Shown: piece after piece, positions 33,354-42,206 of the stretch | Layout of the letters: every line of letters starts with the position of its first letter | Numbering within the stretch: position 1 is the stretch's first letter | NCBI RefSeq assembly: GCF_029952955.1 | Contig: NZ_JASATX010000001.1 | Location: 806,001 to 870,000 of the forward strand | From: Ruicaihuangia caeni | GTDB taxonomy: Bacteria > Actinomycetota > Actinomycetes > Actinomycetales > Microbacteriaceae | Length of the DNA: 64,000 nucleotides | Direction: 5' to 3' | The notes under the pieces: model-generated | The model's input: the letters and a program-made list of their open reading frames with translations, nothing else | The model's database searches: none | What the model was told of the DNA's origin: nothing | Translations under genes and position numbers: made by a program

Positions 33354-36300
33354 ATGCACAGCGCCTGCTTGGCCGTACGGGTGATCGCCGGACCCGATTG
33401 CGGCGCTCAGGCGCGCCTCGACGACCGGCTTCCGGTGGGACGCGCCGGCGCCGGCTTGGCGCTGAAGGATGAGCGGGTGTCGCGGTTCCACGCAGTGATC
33501 GCGCTGCATGAAACGGATGCCGGGTGCTTCGCGACGATCGCGGATGCCGGCTCGAGCGGCGGCACCCTCCTCAACGGCCGCGAAGTCGACGAGCCGGTCG
33601 CATTCACGCCAGGAACGGTGGCGCGCCTTGGCGACACCTCGCTGCTCCTGCTCGAGGGACGCCGCTTCACGATCGAGCCCGGTCCGCGCCTCGAACTCCT
33701 CGCACCTGATGGCACGAACACCCCGATCACGGTCCCCGACTCCGCGACCGTCGTGATCGGCCGGCGCGCAGACATCGTGGTCGACGATCCCGCCGTGTCT
33801 CGTCGGCATCTGCAGTTGCGGCGTGAGGGGTCGACGGTTGTCGCCACAGACCTCGGCTCGCGCAATGGAGTGTCACTGCACGGCCGGCGACTCGACGGAC
33901 CGCACGCGCTGCGCCCAGGGGATGAGTTGCTGCTGCGTGGTTCCGGCTACCGGCTGCAGGCGACCGCCGGTGCCGACCCCCTGCCCAAGGTGTTCGAGCT
34001 GCTCGTCCGAGCCGAACCGGTCGACGGCATCATGCCGGGCCTGGAGCGCGCCGTGCGGGTGCGCTCGGCCGAGAGCGTGCGAGTGGGAGATGTCGCCTCT
34101 GCTCTCGCCGATTGGCTGGGAGTCGCCGCGCAGGACGATCACGCGCACTCGTCCGCGGCCGCCGCGGCGTGGACCTTGTACCGGGCCGATGACGGCCTGC
34201 TCTTGCACCCCGACGATCCGTGGGTCGCCGCACCGTTGGCGCGCGGTGACGCCTGCACCGTCGCGCGCGCCGGATTCCCCGGCGAAGTCGTGCCGCTCGT
34301 CACGGCCGAACGGGACGACCATGTGATCGAGATCACCCCCCGCCTCGACGCTGCGCAGTGGTCGGCGATTGAACGATTCCAAGTCCCGCGGCCTCCTGAG
34401 CAGGCCACATTGCGCGGTCGCGGTCTGCTCTGGCAGCTCGGAGGCGGCGCGTTGGGCGTGGTCGGGGGCCTCGCCCTGGGCGCTGTCACCGGCAACTGGC
34501 TGTTCGCCCTGTTCGGGGCGATCGCGGGACTCGGCACGATGGGGTTCGGCATCCTGGCCGAGCACTCGCGGCGGCGCGCACAGGCGGCATCCTTCCTCGA
34601 GCGGCTCGACCGGCTTCAGGAACGCGTGGATGCCGCGATCATGGCCGAGGCCGACCGCGCCCGCATGAACGCCCCGCCAGCCTCCGAGTGGGAGCAGCTC
34701 ATCGCACGCCACGATGCGCGCCTCTGGTGCCGCCGGCCTGGAGATGCCGACTTCCTCGCGCTGACGCTCGGCCGCGGTGTCCGGGAGGCCGCAGTGCGCG
34801 TCGAGACGACCCCCGGTGCGGAAACCGGATCACTGGCCGACGCGGCCCAGCAGGCCGGCGCCCAGCGTCTGCTGCCGCCCGGCCCGGTTTTCGCTCCGGC
34901 CGGGGGCGTGCTGGGAATCGCAGGGCCGGCGCGGCAGGTCGACGCACTCGTCGCGCACCTCCTGCTGGAGGCCGCCGTGCTGCACGCTCCATCGTCGCTG
35001 AGCCTGACGCTGCTCGCGACCGACCACGGGTGGGACTGGGCCCGCTGGCTGCCCCATCTGCTCGCCGACGACGCGGCGGCTCCCGTCACGCTCGGTCGCG
35101 ACCGGGAAGACACGCGCCGGCTCGCCGAGCGCTTGGTCGAAGCCATCGTGCAACGCCGGCAACGGCCGCACAACGAGCAGCAGGCGGTCAAACGTCTCGT
35201 CGTGATCACCAGGGAGGCGCTCGTCGATCGCGAGCCCGCCATCGACCGCCTGCTGCAGAGTTGGACACACGATGACGGCCTGCTCGTCGTGCTCGCAGAC
35301 GAGGCACGGTCGCTCCCGATCGAAGCAACGGTGCGCGCGGTCTTCGCAGCAGGCGCAATCGCGGTGCATGGCGCCTACGAACGTGCGCCGATCGGCCAGG
35401 TCGACCCGGTCTCGATCGCGCGGGAGCCGGCGGTCCGGCTCGCACGCGACATCGGTCGACTGCGCGACCCCAGGCTGCAGGAGCCGGGCGCTGCGGGAAC
35501 GATGACACTGCTCGAGCTGGCAGGCATCCGTCGGCACGGCTCGATCGACCTCGCTGCGGCTCGGGCGTCGAGGATGCGGCATGATCTGTCGGTCGCGATC
35601 GGAGTTGGAGACGACGGCGATCCGGTCATGGTCGATCTCGCGCACGACGGCCCTCACGGTGTCATCGCCGGCACCACAGGCTCGGGAAAGAGCGAGGTGC
35701 TCGCCTCGCTTCTCGCAGCCCTCGTGGGCACGCATCGCGCCTCAGAGCTCGCGCTGTTCCTGATCGACTTCAAGGGAGGTGCGACCTTCGCCAGGTTCGC
35801 GGATCTGCCGCACACCGCCGGTGTCGTCACCGATCTCGAGGGCGATGCGTCGCTTGCGAGACGGGCGTTCACGGCGCTCGAATCCGAGCTTCGACGCCGC
35901 AAGTCGGTGCTCGCCCGAGCGGGATGCGCAGACCTGGGCGCATACCGCGCCGCGGGTGAGCCCGATGGCGCGGTCCCTTCTCTCCTGGTGGTGATCGACG
36001 AGTTCGCGCTGCTCGTGCAACAGCAGCCCGAGGTGAAGAGCCGGCTCGATACCGTGGCGAGCCAGGGGCGCAGCCTCGGCGTGCATCTTCTGCTCGCCAC
36101 CCAGAGCCCCGGGGGAGTGATCACTCCTGCGATCCGCGCGAACACCAATCTCTGGCTGTGCCTGCGAGTGGTGAACGAAGCGGAGTCTCGTGAACTGCTC
36201 GGCACGGATGAGGCGGCGCGGCTGCCGATCGATCGTCCTGGAAGAGTGTTGTTGAGGCGCGGAGCGGAACAGCGCACCACGGCGTTCCAGTGCGCTCGGG

Positions 36301-38156
36301 TCACCGTGCCGCTCGACTCAGCCGGGCGGAGCGTTTCGATCGAGCCCTTCGCGGATGCCGGTGGTGCGGCTCACACGCATCCGACTGCTGTCTCTCACGG
36401 TCCGAGCGAACTGGATGCGCTCCTCGCCGAGGCCACCGGTGAGATCGCCGTCGCGCAGGAGGCCCCCGCACCCAGGCTCTGGCTGCCACCGCTGTCGAGC
36501 GTGCTCCCGCTCGGTGAGGTGCTCGACGAGCACGAGGCGCAGCTGAGGCACCATGGGGCCCGCTCCGAGTCCGCCGCCGCGATGCCGATGACTGTTCCGC
36601 TCGGCCGATCCGATCTCGTGCAGCAACAATCGCAACCGGTGTTCACAGTTGATCTGGGCGCTTCGCACCTGCTGTTGACCGGCGCGCCCGGTTCAGGCAG
36701 ATCCGCCGCGCTGGTCACGGTCGCGGCGGCGCTAGCGCACCGTTCACCGCCCGACACGCTCCACGTCTATGCCCTGACCGGTGAGCACTCGCTCCGCGCG
36801 CTGGAGCTGCTGCCGCACGCCGCAGCGGTCGTGCAGGTCGACGACGATGAGCGTGTGCGCCGCATGCTCGCGCGCCTTCAAGCCCTCATCGAGGCTCGGC
36901 GATCGGGTGCCACCGCTCCCGAGTCGGGTGCCACCGTGCTCCTGCTCATCGACGATTATGTGGCGGTGCGCGAGACCCTCGGCGACGGCGATGCGAGTGC
37001 GCTCGAGTCGCTGCATCGGATCATCGCGAACGGTCGTGCAGCACGGGTCCACGTGGCCATGAGCACCTCGCAGCCGACCGACCTCCGCCTCGGTGTCTTC
37101 GGCGCGTTCAGCCATCGCCTCATGCTCAGGCTCGTCGACCGCAGCGACGCGCTGGCCATCGATTGGCGCCCGGGGGCAGACGACCTGCCACCGCCCATCG
37201 CAGGCCGGGCGATGACATCCGGCCCCGTCGAATTGCAGCTCGCCTACACCGACGAGCAGATGCTGCGCAGCATCGCGGCCAGCACATCGTCCGCCGCCCT
37301 CCCGCGCGGCATCGAACGGATGCCGAGGCTGGTGGAGCAGTCCGCGCTCCTCGCCGCGCATCCGGGTCTTCCGGTACTCGGGGTCGGCGGACCGGAACTC
37401 GAGCCGGTGCTGCTCGATACCCGGCCGGGAGCCCACATCGTCGTGCTCGGCGAACAGGCCAGTGGACGCAGCACCGCCCTCGCCGCGACTGTCGCGGCCG
37501 TGATCGCCGCCGCACCGGCAACCTCGGTGTACCTCGCCGGGATGCGCCCGGGGCCCCTCGATGCCTTCGAGTCGACCGTACGGATCGCGCACGGCAGACG
37601 GGAGCTCGCCTCGCTGCTCAACCGGTTGGAGGCCCACGTCAACGGGCCCGCGGCACCGGCGCCCTCCCTCTTGGTCATCGACGACGCCGACGAGCTCGTG
37701 GGAGACCTGGGCGATCGATTCGAACGACTGCTCCGCACGGGCCGGGAACGCGGACTGCTCATCGCCGTATCGGCCAGGGCCGCAGACTGGGTGCGTTCGT
37801 TCGACCCCTGGGTGCGCTATCTCGGCAGTCTGCGTCATGCACTGGTGCTGTCGAACTTCGTCGACCTCGCGCCGCTCTTCGATGTGCGCCTGCCCCAACG
37901 AGCACCCGCCCCCAGGGCGCCAGGCCGAGGTTATCTGATCGCAACCGGCGAACCGGTGCACATGCAGGTCTCATGGCCGTCGAACCCCGCGACGGCCACC
38001 GCGAAGGGCAGCCCGGACCGCCTGTCGTCGAGTCACCGCCTGCCGACGACGTGGGGCGATCTTCGGATCGACCCCTCTGCGGGCGCGCCCATCACCGCCA
38101 CGCCGGTCACCGCTCAGCCTCCGGCATCCGCGCCAGCCGAAGACTCGTCTCGATAG
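33354..38156 (+). CDS. Type VII secretion ATPase, EssC/EccC type (FHA-FHA-TM-3x FtsK/SpoIIIE)
   Basis: 1600 residues. Two FHA domains come first (about 10-95, with SRFHA and GGTLLNG; about 105-200, with VIGRRADIVV, VSRRHL and LGSRNG), then a two-helix membrane hairpin (about 365-405), then three P-loop domains. The first has an intact Walker A GTTGSGKSE (about 774-782) and Walker B LLVVIDEF (about 878-885). The second (GAPGSGRSA, near 1110) and third (GEQASGRST, near 1365) have arginine for the P-loop lysine. The layout matches Firmicutes EssC more than mycobacterial EccC, which lacks FHA domains. ATG 33354 has GGAGGG upstream. It would drive export of the adjacent WXG100 proteins. The end overlaps the convergent regulator by 43 bases. 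Confidence 0.92.
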   Translation: MHSACLAVRVIAGPDCGAQARLDDRLPVGRAGAGLALKDERVSRFHAVIALHETDAGCFATIADAGSSGGTLLNGREVDEPVAFTPGTVARLGDTSLLLLEGRRFTIEPGPRLELLAPDGTNTPITVPDSATVVIGRRADIVVDDPAVSRRHLQLRREGSTVVATDLGSRNGVSLHGRRLDGPHALRPGDELLLRGSGYRLQATAGADPLPKVFELLVRAEPVDGIMPGLERAVRVRSAESVRVGDVASALADWLGVAAQDDHAHSSAAAAAWTLYRADDGLLLHPDDPWVAAPLARGDACTVARAGFPGEVVPLVTAERDDHVIEITPRLDAAQWSAIERFQVPRPPEQATLRGRGLLWQLGGGALGVVGGLALGAVTGNWLFALFGAIAGLGTMGFGILAEHSRRRAQAASFLERLDRLQERVDAAIMAEADRARMNAPPASEWEQLIARHDARLWCRRPGDADFLALTLGRGVREAAVRVETTPGAETGSLADAAQQAGAQRLLPPGPVFAPAGGVLGIAGPARQVDALVAHLLLEAAVLHAPSSLSLTLLATDHGWDWARWLPHLLADDAAAPVTLGRDREDTRRLAERLVEAIVQRRQRPHNEQQAVKRLVVITREALVDREPAIDRLLQSWTHDDGLLVVLADEARSLPIEATVRAVFAAGAIAVHGAYERAPIGQVDPVSIAREPAVRLARDIGRLRDPRLQEPGAAGTMTLLELAGIRRHGSIDLAAARASRMRHDLSVAIGVGDDGDPVMVDLAHDGPHGVIAGTTGSGKSEVLASLLAALVGTHRASELALFLIDFKGGATFARFADLPHTAGVVTDLEGDASLARRAFTALESELRRRKSVLARAGCADLGAYRAAGEPDGAVPSLLVVIDEFALLVQQQPEVKSRLDTVASQGRSLGVHLLLATQSPGGVITPAIRANTNLWLCLRVVNEAESRELLGTDEAARLPIDRPGRVLLRRGAEQRTTAFQCARVTVPLDSAGRSVSIEPFADAGGAAHTHPTAVSHGPSELDALLAEATGEIAVAQEAPAPRLWLPPLSSVLPLGEVLDEHEAQLRHHGARSESAAAMPMTVPLGRSDLVQQQSQPVFTVDLGASHLLLTGAPGSGRSAALVTVAAALAHRSPPDTLHVYALTGEHSLRALELLPHAAAVVQVDDDERVRRMLARLQALIEARRSGATAPESGATVLLLIDDYVAVRETLGDGDASALESLHRIIANGRAARVHVAMSTSQPTDLRLGVFGAFSHRLMLRLVDRSDALAIDWRPGADDLPPPIAGRAMTSGPVELQLAYTDEQMLRSIAASTSSAALPRGIERMPRLVEQSALLAAHPGLPVLGVGGPELEPVLLDTRPGAHIVVLGEQASGRSTALAATVAAVIAAAPATSVYLAGMRPGPLDAFESTVRIAHGRRELASLLNRLEAHVNGPAAPAPSLLVIDDADELVGDLGDRFERLLRTGRERGLLIAVSARAADWVRSFDPWVRYLGSLRHALVLSNFVDLAPLFDVRLPQRAPAPRAPGRGYLIATGEPVHMQVSWPSNPATATAKGSPDRLSSSHRLPTTWGDLRIDPSAGAPITATPVTAQPPASAPAEDSSR

Positions 38157-39337
38157 CGCAGTAGGCAGCGGCCGAGCACGAGCTCATCGCCGTCGGCGAG
38201 CTGCGCTCTGGCGACCGCTTCGCCGTTGACGAGCGTGCCGTTCCTCGAACCGAAATCCTCGACCACATGCGCCCCGCGCACCGCGCGGATCCGCGCATGC
38301 ACCGCGCTCACAGAGGGGTCGGCGAGCACCACGTCGCACCCCGTGGCACGGCCGAGCAGCACCGGCTCGCCGCCGACCCTGGTGGTCGTGCCATCGGGGA
38401 GCTCGAGCGCGGCGCTGACCGCCTCTGGGTCTTCAACCGGCACGGTCACGGTCCGTTCGTCGTCGCCCGGCGGCCTGGTCGCAACCACACGGCGATCGAT
38501 CGCGCGCTCCGCCAACCCATGCACGGCGGCTGAACTCGCCGGAACCAGCAGCCCGGGATCGTGTCGAAGGATCGCTGTCTCGAGCATCCGCAGTCGCGTG
38601 CCCGGGGTGACGCCGAGCTGGTCCCACAGCGCCGTCTTGACGCGCTTCAGGCTGGTGAGCGCTGCGGCCTGCGCCCCGGATTGGTACTGGGCGAGGGCGA
38701 TGAGCGCCCACAGAGATTCCCGCACAGGCTCCCGAGCACCGCGCTCGGCGAGTGCGGGCAGCACTTCGGCGGCACGACCGAGGGCCAGTTCGTTCGCCGC
38801 GTACGACTCGAAAGTCGCGCGCTCGAGCTCATCCAATTGCTCGGCCTGCGAGCGCACAGCGGCGACCGTCTGCACATCGCTCAAGGCGCGTCCGCGCCAC
38901 ATCGAGAGCGCCGCGCGGTACTCGTCCGCCGCGAGGTCGCGACGACCACTCGCGATCGCCGCCGATGCGCGCGCCCGGGCGTCGAGGAACCCATCGCGGT
39001 CGATCGCGCCATCGGGAAGATCGAGTCGGTAGCCGCGCCCGGTCGTGCCCAGCGCGTCACCGAGCCCGGCCTGGCGCAGAGCCTTTCGGATGCCGGTGAC
39101 GTATACCTGCACGGCGTTCGTGGCGGTCGGCGGGGGCGACTCCGCCCACACCGCATCGATGAGGTCAGCCGCTGCGACCACGCGACGATGCTCGAGGAGC
39201 AGCAGCGCCAGCACCGCGCGCAGCTTCTCCCCGCCGAGCGCGACAACCCCGGCGAAGGAGCGCACCTCGAGCGGGCCGAGCAGCGCTACGCCAGGTGCGG
39301 GCAAGCCGCTCATCGCCCTCTGCTGCGGCGGGCTCAC
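38114..39337 (-). CDS. EmbR-like transcriptional regulator (winged helix-BTAD-FHA)
   Basis: 407 residues in the order known from M. tuberculosis EmbR: an OmpR-type winged helix (about 14-105, with LGPLEVRSFAG and AVQVYVTGIRKALRQAG), a bacterial transcriptional activation domain (about 110-255, with AEYRAALSMWRGRALSDV and REPVRESLWALI), and a C-terminal FHA domain (about 315-400). The phosphothreonine-binding residues G329-R330, S344, H347 and N366-G367 are all present. It likely activates transcription when a kinase product is bound by the FHA domain. GTG 39337 overlaps the VWA gene stop (GTGA). Longer in-frame starts lie inside the VWA gene and are rejected. Confidence 0.85.
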   Translation of the reverse strand: MSPPQQRAMSGLPAPGVALLGPLEVRSFAGVVALGGEKLRAVLALLLLEHRRVVAAADLIDAVWAESPPPTATNAVQVYVTGIRKALRQAGLGDALGTTGRGYRLDLPDGAIDRDGFLDARARASAAIASGRRDLAADEYRAALSMWRGRALSDVQTVAAVRSQAEQLDELERATFESYAANELALGRAAEVLPALAERGAREPVRESLWALIALAQYQSGAQAAALTSLKRVKTALWDQLGVTPGTRLRMLETAILRHDPGLLVPASSAAVHGLAERAIDRRVVATRPPGDDERTVTVPVEDPEAVSAALELPDGTTTRVGGEPVLLGRATGCDVVLADPSVSAVHARIRAVRGAHVVEDFGSRNGTLVNGEAVARAQLADGDELVLGRCLLRYRDESSAGADAGG

Positions 39338-39999
39338 CACACCGCCTCCTCGACATCGCCGTCCACCGCGCGCGGAGCATGGGCACGGTCCACCCATTCC
39401 GACAGGGTCGATGCGAGCTGCGTCGCCCGCGAGGTGGCCCAGCGCAGCGCACCGGCGAGCTGCTCCGGGTCGCTCGCTGAGAGCGGCGCCGCCCCGTCCA
39501 TGAACGCGGCGAGTGCCGCGCGATCCGCGTCCTTCCCGATCGCGATGGCGGCGCGCAGTGACTGCGCGCCCCACTCGCTGTGCAGCAGCGCCTCGAGGCT
39601 GTGCTCGTAGTCGTCGGTAGGCATCCCATCTGACACGAGCACGATCGCCGGCGGAAGGGCGTTGGGTGGCATCGGGGGAGTCTCGAGTTCCGGCAGCAGG
39701 AGGTCGATCGCGGCGCCCAGGTCGGTATAGCCGCCCGCGGTGACGGGGCGCCAGTCGAGCTGCTCGACCGGTGTCGGCTCTGCGAGGTGCCAGCGGGCGT
39801 CGGTGGAGAACGCGATCGCCCGTACGAGCAACTGCGCGTGGGGGTTCGCCGACTCGACCTCGCGCAGATGCGGGAGCGCCTCGCGCACCGCCGCGTTGAG
39901 TGCCTGGATCTTCCCGTCCGACGCCATCGAGCCCGAGCAGTCGAGCAGCAAGAAGCAGTGCAGCGGCTGACGCGCCATGACGGGGAGCTCATCGACCAT
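39334..39999 (-). CDS. VWA domain protein (TerY/YegL-like)
   Basis: 221-residue single-domain von Willebrand factor A protein. The metal-ion site is complete: D20-x-S22-x-S24 in LLLDCSGSM, the threonine in TAGGYTDLGAA and the aspartate in VLVSDGMPTDD. No signal or membrane segment is seen, so it is cytosolic. The closest pattern known to me is the TerY/YegL group, which pairs with YegI-type kinases, and a kinase-like gene does diverge 52 bases away. ATG 39999 (AGGCGGGG upstream) is chosen; ATG 40017 and 40101 are possible. It is co-transcribed with the EmbR-like regulator through a four-base overlap. Confidence 0.82.
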   Translation of the reverse strand: MVDELPVMARQPLHCFLLLDCSGSMASDGKIQALNAAVREALPHLREVESANPHAQLLVRAIAFSTDARWHLAEPTPVEQLDWRPVTAGGYTDLGAAIDLLLPELETPPMPPNALPPAIVLVSDGMPTDDYEHSLEALLHSEWGAQSLRAAIAIGKDADRAALAAFMDGAAPLSASDPEQLAGALRWATSRATQLASTLSEWVDRAHAPRAVDGDVEEAVW

Positions 40000-40051
40000 G
40001 GTCGCCCCGCCTCTCATGTGCGATCCTTGGCGCATGCTGCAGGAAGGCGCC

Positions 40052-41374
40052 GTGATCAACCTGCCGCGCACCGGCGGCGCCTGGCGGCTGGGCCCGCTCA
40101 TCGGCGAGGGCGGGCAGGGATCGGTGCACCGGCTCGATCCGCTGCCGGCAGCACACGGTGATTACACCGTCGACGACGCCGACGGTACCGCCGGCGCAGC
40201 GAGCGAGCCGCTTGCGCTGAAGTGGTACCACGATCGAGCAGCCACTCCTCGGCAGCGAGATGCGATCGAGCGGCTCATCACGCGGGGGGCGCCCGGATTG
40301 ATGTTCCTCTGGCCGCTCGAGTTGGTCACGCATCCGGATGCCGGGGGCTTCGGCTATGTGATGCCGCTCCGCGATGAGCATTTCCGTCCTGTCGGCGACC
40401 TCCTGCTCGGGCGCGTCGGGGCGCCGCCGCGATTGTCGCTCGCGCTGTGCACCGGGCTCGCTCACGCATTCCTGCTGCTGCACGTCGAGGGACTGTGCTA
40501 TCGCGACATCAGCTTCGGCAATGTGTTCTTCGACCCGACGACGGGTGATGCGCTCGTATGCGACAACGACAACGTCGGCGTCGACGGCGCCTCGTACACC
40601 GCGGTGCTCGGCACCAGACGGTTCATGGCGCCCGAAGTGATTCGCGGCGATGCGCTGCCGTCGGCGCAGAGCGACCTTCACTCGCTGGCGGTGCTGCTGT
40701 TCTTCATCCTGGCGCGGCACCATCCGCTCATCGGGGGTCTCGAGAGCGAGCACCGCGGACGGGATGGAGAGCTCGACCTCCTCGGCCGGCATCCCCTGTT
40801 CATCTTTGACCCGGCCGACGAGAGGAACCGGCCCGATCCGGCCACGCAGCCGGCACCGCTTGCCCGTTGGCAGCGGCTGCCGGAGTCGATCAAGGCCCTG
40901 TTCACGCAGACCTTCACCGCAGGACTTCACGACCCGTCGCGCAGAGTGCGGGAGAGCGTCTGGCGTGCGGCGCTCACCCGATTGCGCGATGGGTTGCACG
41001 AGTGCGGGTGGTGCGGGGAGCAGCATCTCAGCGATGCGGGTGCCGTGAGCCGGTGCGCGTCGTGCCGCAGGCCGCTCGACGCGCCGGTTCGCCTTCTGGG
41101 GGAGCGGAGCTCGATCACGCTCAACCAGGGCACGCAGCTCACACGCCACCACATCGCGCGTGACTACGATCTGGCCACCGCGGTGGGCGTCGTCGTGCAC
41201 GACGAGGAGCGCGGCATGTGGGGGCTTCGGCATGTCGGCGACGACCCGTGGCGGTTGGAGCGGATCGGCCACGCGCCGCTGGTGGTGCGACCCGGTCAGA
41301 CCGTGGCGCTCATCGAGGGCGCGCAGCTGATCGTGGGCCGGTCGCGGTTCGTCATCTCGACGGATGCGGGCTGA
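40052..41374 (+). CDS. Ser/Thr protein kinase-like protein with zinc ribbon (YegI-like)
   Basis: 440 residues, no membrane helix. The kinase fold is recognisable: glycine loop GEGGQGSVH (18-26), K57 in ALKWYH, a YRD loop with D152 and N157 in CYRDISFGN, a D-N-D in place of DFG (171-173), and RRFMAPEVIRG as activation/P+1 segment. After the kinase domain comes a CGWC...CASC zinc ribbon (about 318-338) and a beta-rich C-terminal 95 residues. The D-x-D triplet and short N-lobe recall YegI-type kinases. GTG 40052 follows AGGAAGG; earlier in-frame starts would run into the divergent VWA gene. It probably phosphorylates the FHA partners, but activity is inferred. Confidence 0.75.
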   Translation: MINLPRTGGAWRLGPLIGEGGQGSVHRLDPLPAAHGDYTVDDADGTAGAASEPLALKWYHDRAATPRQRDAIERLITRGAPGLMFLWPLELVTHPDAGGFGYVMPLRDEHFRPVGDLLLGRVGAPPRLSLALCTGLAHAFLLLHVEGLCYRDISFGNVFFDPTTGDALVCDNDNVGVDGASYTAVLGTRRFMAPEVIRGDALPSAQSDLHSLAVLLFFILARHHPLIGGLESEHRGRDGELDLLGRHPLFIFDPADERNRPDPATQPAPLARWQRLPESIKALFTQTFTAGLHDPSRRVRESVWRAALTRLRDGLHECGWCGEQHLSDAGAVSRCASCRRPLDAPVRLLGERSSITLNQGTQLTRHHIARDYDLATAVGVVVHDEERGMWGLRHVGDDPWRLERIGHAPLVVRPGQTVALIEGAQLIVGRSRFVISTDAG

Positions 41375-41420
41375 CCGGCTCCCGCGAAGCCGCTCAAGCC
41401 CTAGCCGGCGCGCTTCCCCC

Positions 41421-42206
41421 TCACCCATTGTTCCAAGCCTTCGCGACGCGCTCGGCTCGAACCATGAGCTTCTGGTACTGGTCCTCGCGCAACGAGTCGT
41501 CCTCAGCCGGCGGTTCGGTGTCGTCGAAGTACGCGGTCGAGAACGTGACGAGCGTGTTGCCGAGCCGTGTGATGGTCGTCCGAAACACCTGCAGGTAGTC
41601 GGTCGCCTCGATCGTGTACGACAGAGCCGATTCCAACTGGATCGTCGGCAGCAACCGGGTGGCATCGAACTCTGCCGAGTTGGTGCGGGTGTAGGTCGCG
41701 GTCGAGGTGGTGACCCGATAGGTGAGTTCAGGGCAGTCGGCGAACGCGGTGAGCAGCTCGTCGAATCGGCGCTCGGCGGCTTCGGCGCTGCGGAACACGT
41801 CGGCACGGTCGATGGCCCTCGCGAATCCGCCGGTCTCATGGAACGAGCTCTGATCGGTGCCGCGCTGTGCGACCGGGCGGCTCTGAGGCCAGAAGATCGG
41901 TCGGCACGCAGGATCGAGCTCGGTCGGCACGATCTCAACAGCAGCGAGGTTCTCGCGCGGGGTGACCTCTCCGCCTGTGACGGCGACGATGGGCGCGAGT
42001 TCGTCCGCGGAGAGCAGCACGCTGGTGGCATTGGATTCGTCGAGCAGTACCGTCTCGGCGGCGGCGACCGGATCGATCGGGCTCCGCTGGGCGGCGTTCC
42101 ATGCCCAGGCCGACAGGGTGCCTGCGACAAGCACCGCTGCGACCACGGACGCGAGGTTGATGAGCGGCCAGCGATCACGCGGGCTGAGCATCCCCATGTC
42201 GCTCAC
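41421..42206 (-). CDS. Single-pass membrane protein with PknH-like sensor ectodomain
   Basis: 261 residues: a short cytoplasmic lead, one membrane helix (about 14-34, LINLASVVAAVLVAGTLSAW), and an extracellular domain of about 220 residues. The ectodomain has two cysteines (in DPACRPIFW and FADCPELTY) that could form a disulfide, and its pattern (FRSAEAAERRFDELLTAFADC, then beta strands) resembles the PknH-type extracellular sensor family (PF14032-like). No kinase domain is attached. It overlaps the upstream 545-residue gene by four bases, so the two are made together. The ligand is unknown. Confidence 0.6.
   Translation of the reverse strand: MSDMGMLSPRDRWPLINLASVVAAVLVAGTLSAWAWNAAQRSPIDPVAAAETVLLDESNATSVLLSADELAPIVAVTGGEVTPRENLAAVEIVPTELDPACRPIFWPQSRPVAQRGTDQSSFHETGGFARAIDRADVFRSAEAAERRFDELLTAFADCPELTYRVTTSTATYTRTNSAEFDATRLLPTIQLESALSYTIEATDYLQVFRTTITRLGNTLVTFSTAYFDDTEPPAEDDSLREDQYQKLMVRAERVAKAWNNG

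Noticed and set aside
38561-39610. A 349-codon plus-strand frame opposite the EmbR-like regulator
   Set aside because: No motif, covers parts of two minus-strand genes with clear domains; shadow of GC-rich coding.
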